Source: Unio delphinus (Eukaryota; Mollusca; Bivalvia; Unionida; Unionidae). From it: a stretch of 64,000 nucleotides of DNA. Positions 63,990 through 64,000 of the stretch are shown here, piece by piece; position 1 is the first letter of the stretch; each line of letters starts with the position of its first letter. The notes beneath the pieces were generated by a model. It worked only from the letters and a program-made list of their open reading frames with translations, was not told where the DNA came from and did no database searches. The stretch is taken from the NCBI GenBank assembly GCA_029339505.1, contig JAQISU010000070.1, forward strand, positions 3,959,501-4,023,500. The letters run 5' to 3'. The position numbers were made by a program, and so were the translations under genes.

Positions 63990-64000
63990 GCTGTAATTAA

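Overview
The window is eukaryotic, most likely from a marine mollusc or another lophotrochozoan. The evidence is long intergenic AT-rich DNA, very dense micro- and minisatellites, several tRNA-derived SINE families, TTAGGG-type telomere-like tracts and no compact host genes. The taxon is an inference from repeat style, not from a host gene.

The centre (14286-29926) is one almost complete Maverick/Polinton element (adintovirus-like) of about 15.6 kb. It has terminal inverted repeats (TIRs) of about 290 bp, roughly 98 % alike in their outer 230 bp, and a flanking direct repeat AAAGC(A). A minus-strand block (14597-23506) carries the virion genes. From left to right these are a penton-like minor capsid protein, a small two-helix membrane protein, a repeat-rich possible fibre, an adenain-type cysteine protease, a core/membrane-active protein, the double-jelly-roll major capsid protein, a second membrane-active protein, a conserved 331-residue protein, a small unknown, an HNH homing-type nuclease and a zinc-cluster protein. 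Facing it on the plus strand is a family B DNA polymerase fused to a superfamily 1 helicase, with 30-residue repeats at its front and an HNH domain at its back. Then come the retrovirus-type integrase and a zinc-ribbon/phospholipase A2 protein (both minus) and the FtsK/A32-type packaging ATPase (plus), whose last codons run into the right TIR. Together these genes could replicate the element, build and mature a capsid, package DNA, help membrane passage and integrate. Four coding joints are broken at or beside homopolymers (T7, A5, A11, A9). That means early decay, consensus errors or programmed frameshifting.

The left host flank (1-14280) holds a SINE with a GT/CA tail, simple repeats, a 2-kb array of 30-bp units (7.8-9.85 kb) and single-copy-looking DNA. 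The right flank (29932-64000) is packed with minisatellites: 41-bp (35.0-36.2 kb), 72-bp composite (38.0-39.2 kb), 34-bp (39.6-41.1 kb), 63-bp (44.4-44.7 kb), 46-bp (49.9-50.2 kb), 30-bp (51.5-53.5 kb, about 65 copies), 62-bp, 14-bp and 44-bp arrays. It also holds three or more SINE families, a 5'-truncated L1/Tx1-type LINE reverse transcriptase (56.3-57.6 kb), a frameshifted YqaJ-type nuclease relic (55.1 kb) and, at the right edge, one hAT-type MITE nested in another, both with 8-bp target duplications.

No complete host gene was recognised. Two weak candidate host exons are noted (47735-47809 plus, 61944-62118 minus). All protein assignments come from reading motifs by eye; no database search was possible.
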